This document shows positions 5,654 through 6,191 of a DNA stretch of 6,191 nt, piece by piece; positions within the stretch are counted from its first letter, which is position 1; each line of letters opens with the position of its first letter. The notes under the pieces are model-generated. The model was not told where the DNA came from and did no database searches. It worked only from the letters and a program-made list of their open reading frames with translations. This stretch comes from Desulfobacula sp. (GTDB taxonomy: Bacteria > Desulfobacterota > Desulfobacteria > Desulfobacterales > Desulfobacteraceae): contig JAOZRI010000142.1 in NCBI GenBank assembly GCA_029940235.1, positions 1-6,191 of the forward strand, given 5' to 3'. The translations under genes were made by a program, and so were the position numbers.

Positions 5654-6190
5654 TTAGTTAAAGATTGATTTTAATTTATTACCAGATTTCAACACTGCAT
5701 TAAAGGGCAGTTGTAAATTAATATCAAGTTTTATTCCCTGGAAATGTGATCCGGGGCTTGTTGCATCCACCCTGATAAAGCTACCAACCTCCTTTGAATA
5801 CACAAAGGGTAATATTTTTGAAGGCTCTCCATCAAGTTCCATATTCACAAAAAGTGTATCTTCTTTGGTATGAAATTTTAATTTGGCCCATTTATATTTA
5901 AAATCCTTTAATGCTTCTCTGGCAAGATCAAGCTGTGAGAATTGCGGGCTGTCCATGGGAATACCAGCTGTTATTTTATCACTGTTTGCGATGATAATCT
6001 TTCCACCTTTTCCAGGGGTTGAAAATAAAAAACCATTATCAAAAGATATATTGCCCTTAGAATATATCACAGGAATTCTGCCGTTTAATGTTCCAGAACC
6101 TTGGGCATCAAAGGCTCCCATCTGTTTTAAAAGCTGGTTCAATTCTAAGCGATCACAATACAGAGATAGTAAATACTCATCATCTGTCTG
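5654..6190 (-). CDS. ydbH: YdbH-family intermembrane lipid-bridge protein, C-terminal part only
   Basis: The minus-strand frame stays open to the right edge, so only the last 178 residues of a much larger protein are seen. A TTG at 6142 could pass for a start, but the frame continues upstream with sensible sequence (DEYLLSLYCDRLELNQLLKQ), so the gene begins outside the window. The visible part shows the YdbH C-terminal pattern: GAFDAQGSGTLNGRIPVIYS, then GNISFDNGFLFSTPGKGGKI, followed by alternating short hydrophobic strands typical of AsmA/TamB-like beta-groove proteins. The family is often labelled a dicarboxylate transport domain, which looks like a misnomer. In E. coli YdbH is anchored in the inner membrane, and its C-terminus meets YnbE to carry lipids between membranes. 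The downstream order ynbE, ydbL is the same as in E. coli. Symbol confidence comes from sequence pattern plus synteny. Confidence 0.85.
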   Translation of the reverse strand, partial: QTDDEYLLSLYCDRLELNQLLKQMGAFDAQGSGTLNGRIPVIYSKGNISFDNGFLFSTPGKGGKIIIANSDKITAGIPMDSPQFSQLDLAREALKDFKYKWAKLKFHTKEDTLFVNMELDGEPSKILPFVYSKEVGSFIRVDATSPGSHFQGIKLDINLQLPFNAVLKSGNKLKSIFN

Positions 6191-6191
6191 A

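Noticed and set aside
6140..6142. Minus-strand TTG as the start of the rightmost gene
   Set aside because: The frame continues without a stop to the right edge, and the family is far longer than 162 residues. The TTG is an internal Leu codon.
5883..6191. Plus-strand open frame opposite ydbH
   Set aside because: It is antisense to the recognisable YdbH C-terminal region and has no family-like pattern.

Overview
The window looks like a piece of a moderately AT-rich Gram-negative genome. The best guess is a Desulfobacterota (Desulfobacteraceae-like sulfate reducer). That rests on a Ser/Thr-kinase-like protein next to a heme-c (Tll0287/DUF3365-type) sensor kinase with an NtrC-family partner, on the AT-rich coding style, and on an outer-membrane lipid-homeostasis module (ydbH-ynbE-ydbL) that implies two membranes. 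The taxon is inferred from protein style, not proven.

Layout. (1) 3-860, plus strand: the 3' part of a Hanks-type protein kinase gene. Its start lies off the left edge, and several catalytic positions are altered. (2) 861-1024: an AT-rich intergenic region with a possible promoter and a good ribosome binding site. (3) 1025-3478 and 3480-4880, plus strand: a tightly coupled two-component system. The first gene is a membrane histidine kinase with an extracytoplasmic heme-binding CxxCH, then GAF, PAS, HisKA and HATPase regions. The second is a sigma-54 activator (REC, AAA+ with GAFTGA, Fis-type HTH) that starts at TTG one base after the kinase stop. (4) 4881-4927: a short gap between converging genes, with no clear terminator. 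(5) Minus strand, read right to left: the 3' part of ydbH (6190-5654), a 145-base gap with two inverted repeats, the lipoprotein gene ynbE (5508-5308) and ydbL (5299-4928).

How the genes work together. The sensor kinase probably reads a redox or ligand signal through its c-type heme and phosphorylates the adjacent activator, which would open sigma-54 promoters. No convincing -24/-12 promoter is visible in the gaps, so the targets are probably elsewhere. The minus-strand genes encode the three parts of the YdbH-YnbE-YdbL inner-to-outer-membrane lipid bridge known in E. coli, in the same order. Nothing in the sequence links the three blocks functionally. No RNA gene, CRISPR array or mobile element was seen.

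No wholly new system is evident. The points most worth a second look are the degenerate kinase active site, the heme-c sensor coupled to sigma-54 control, and the structured gap between ydbH and ynbE.
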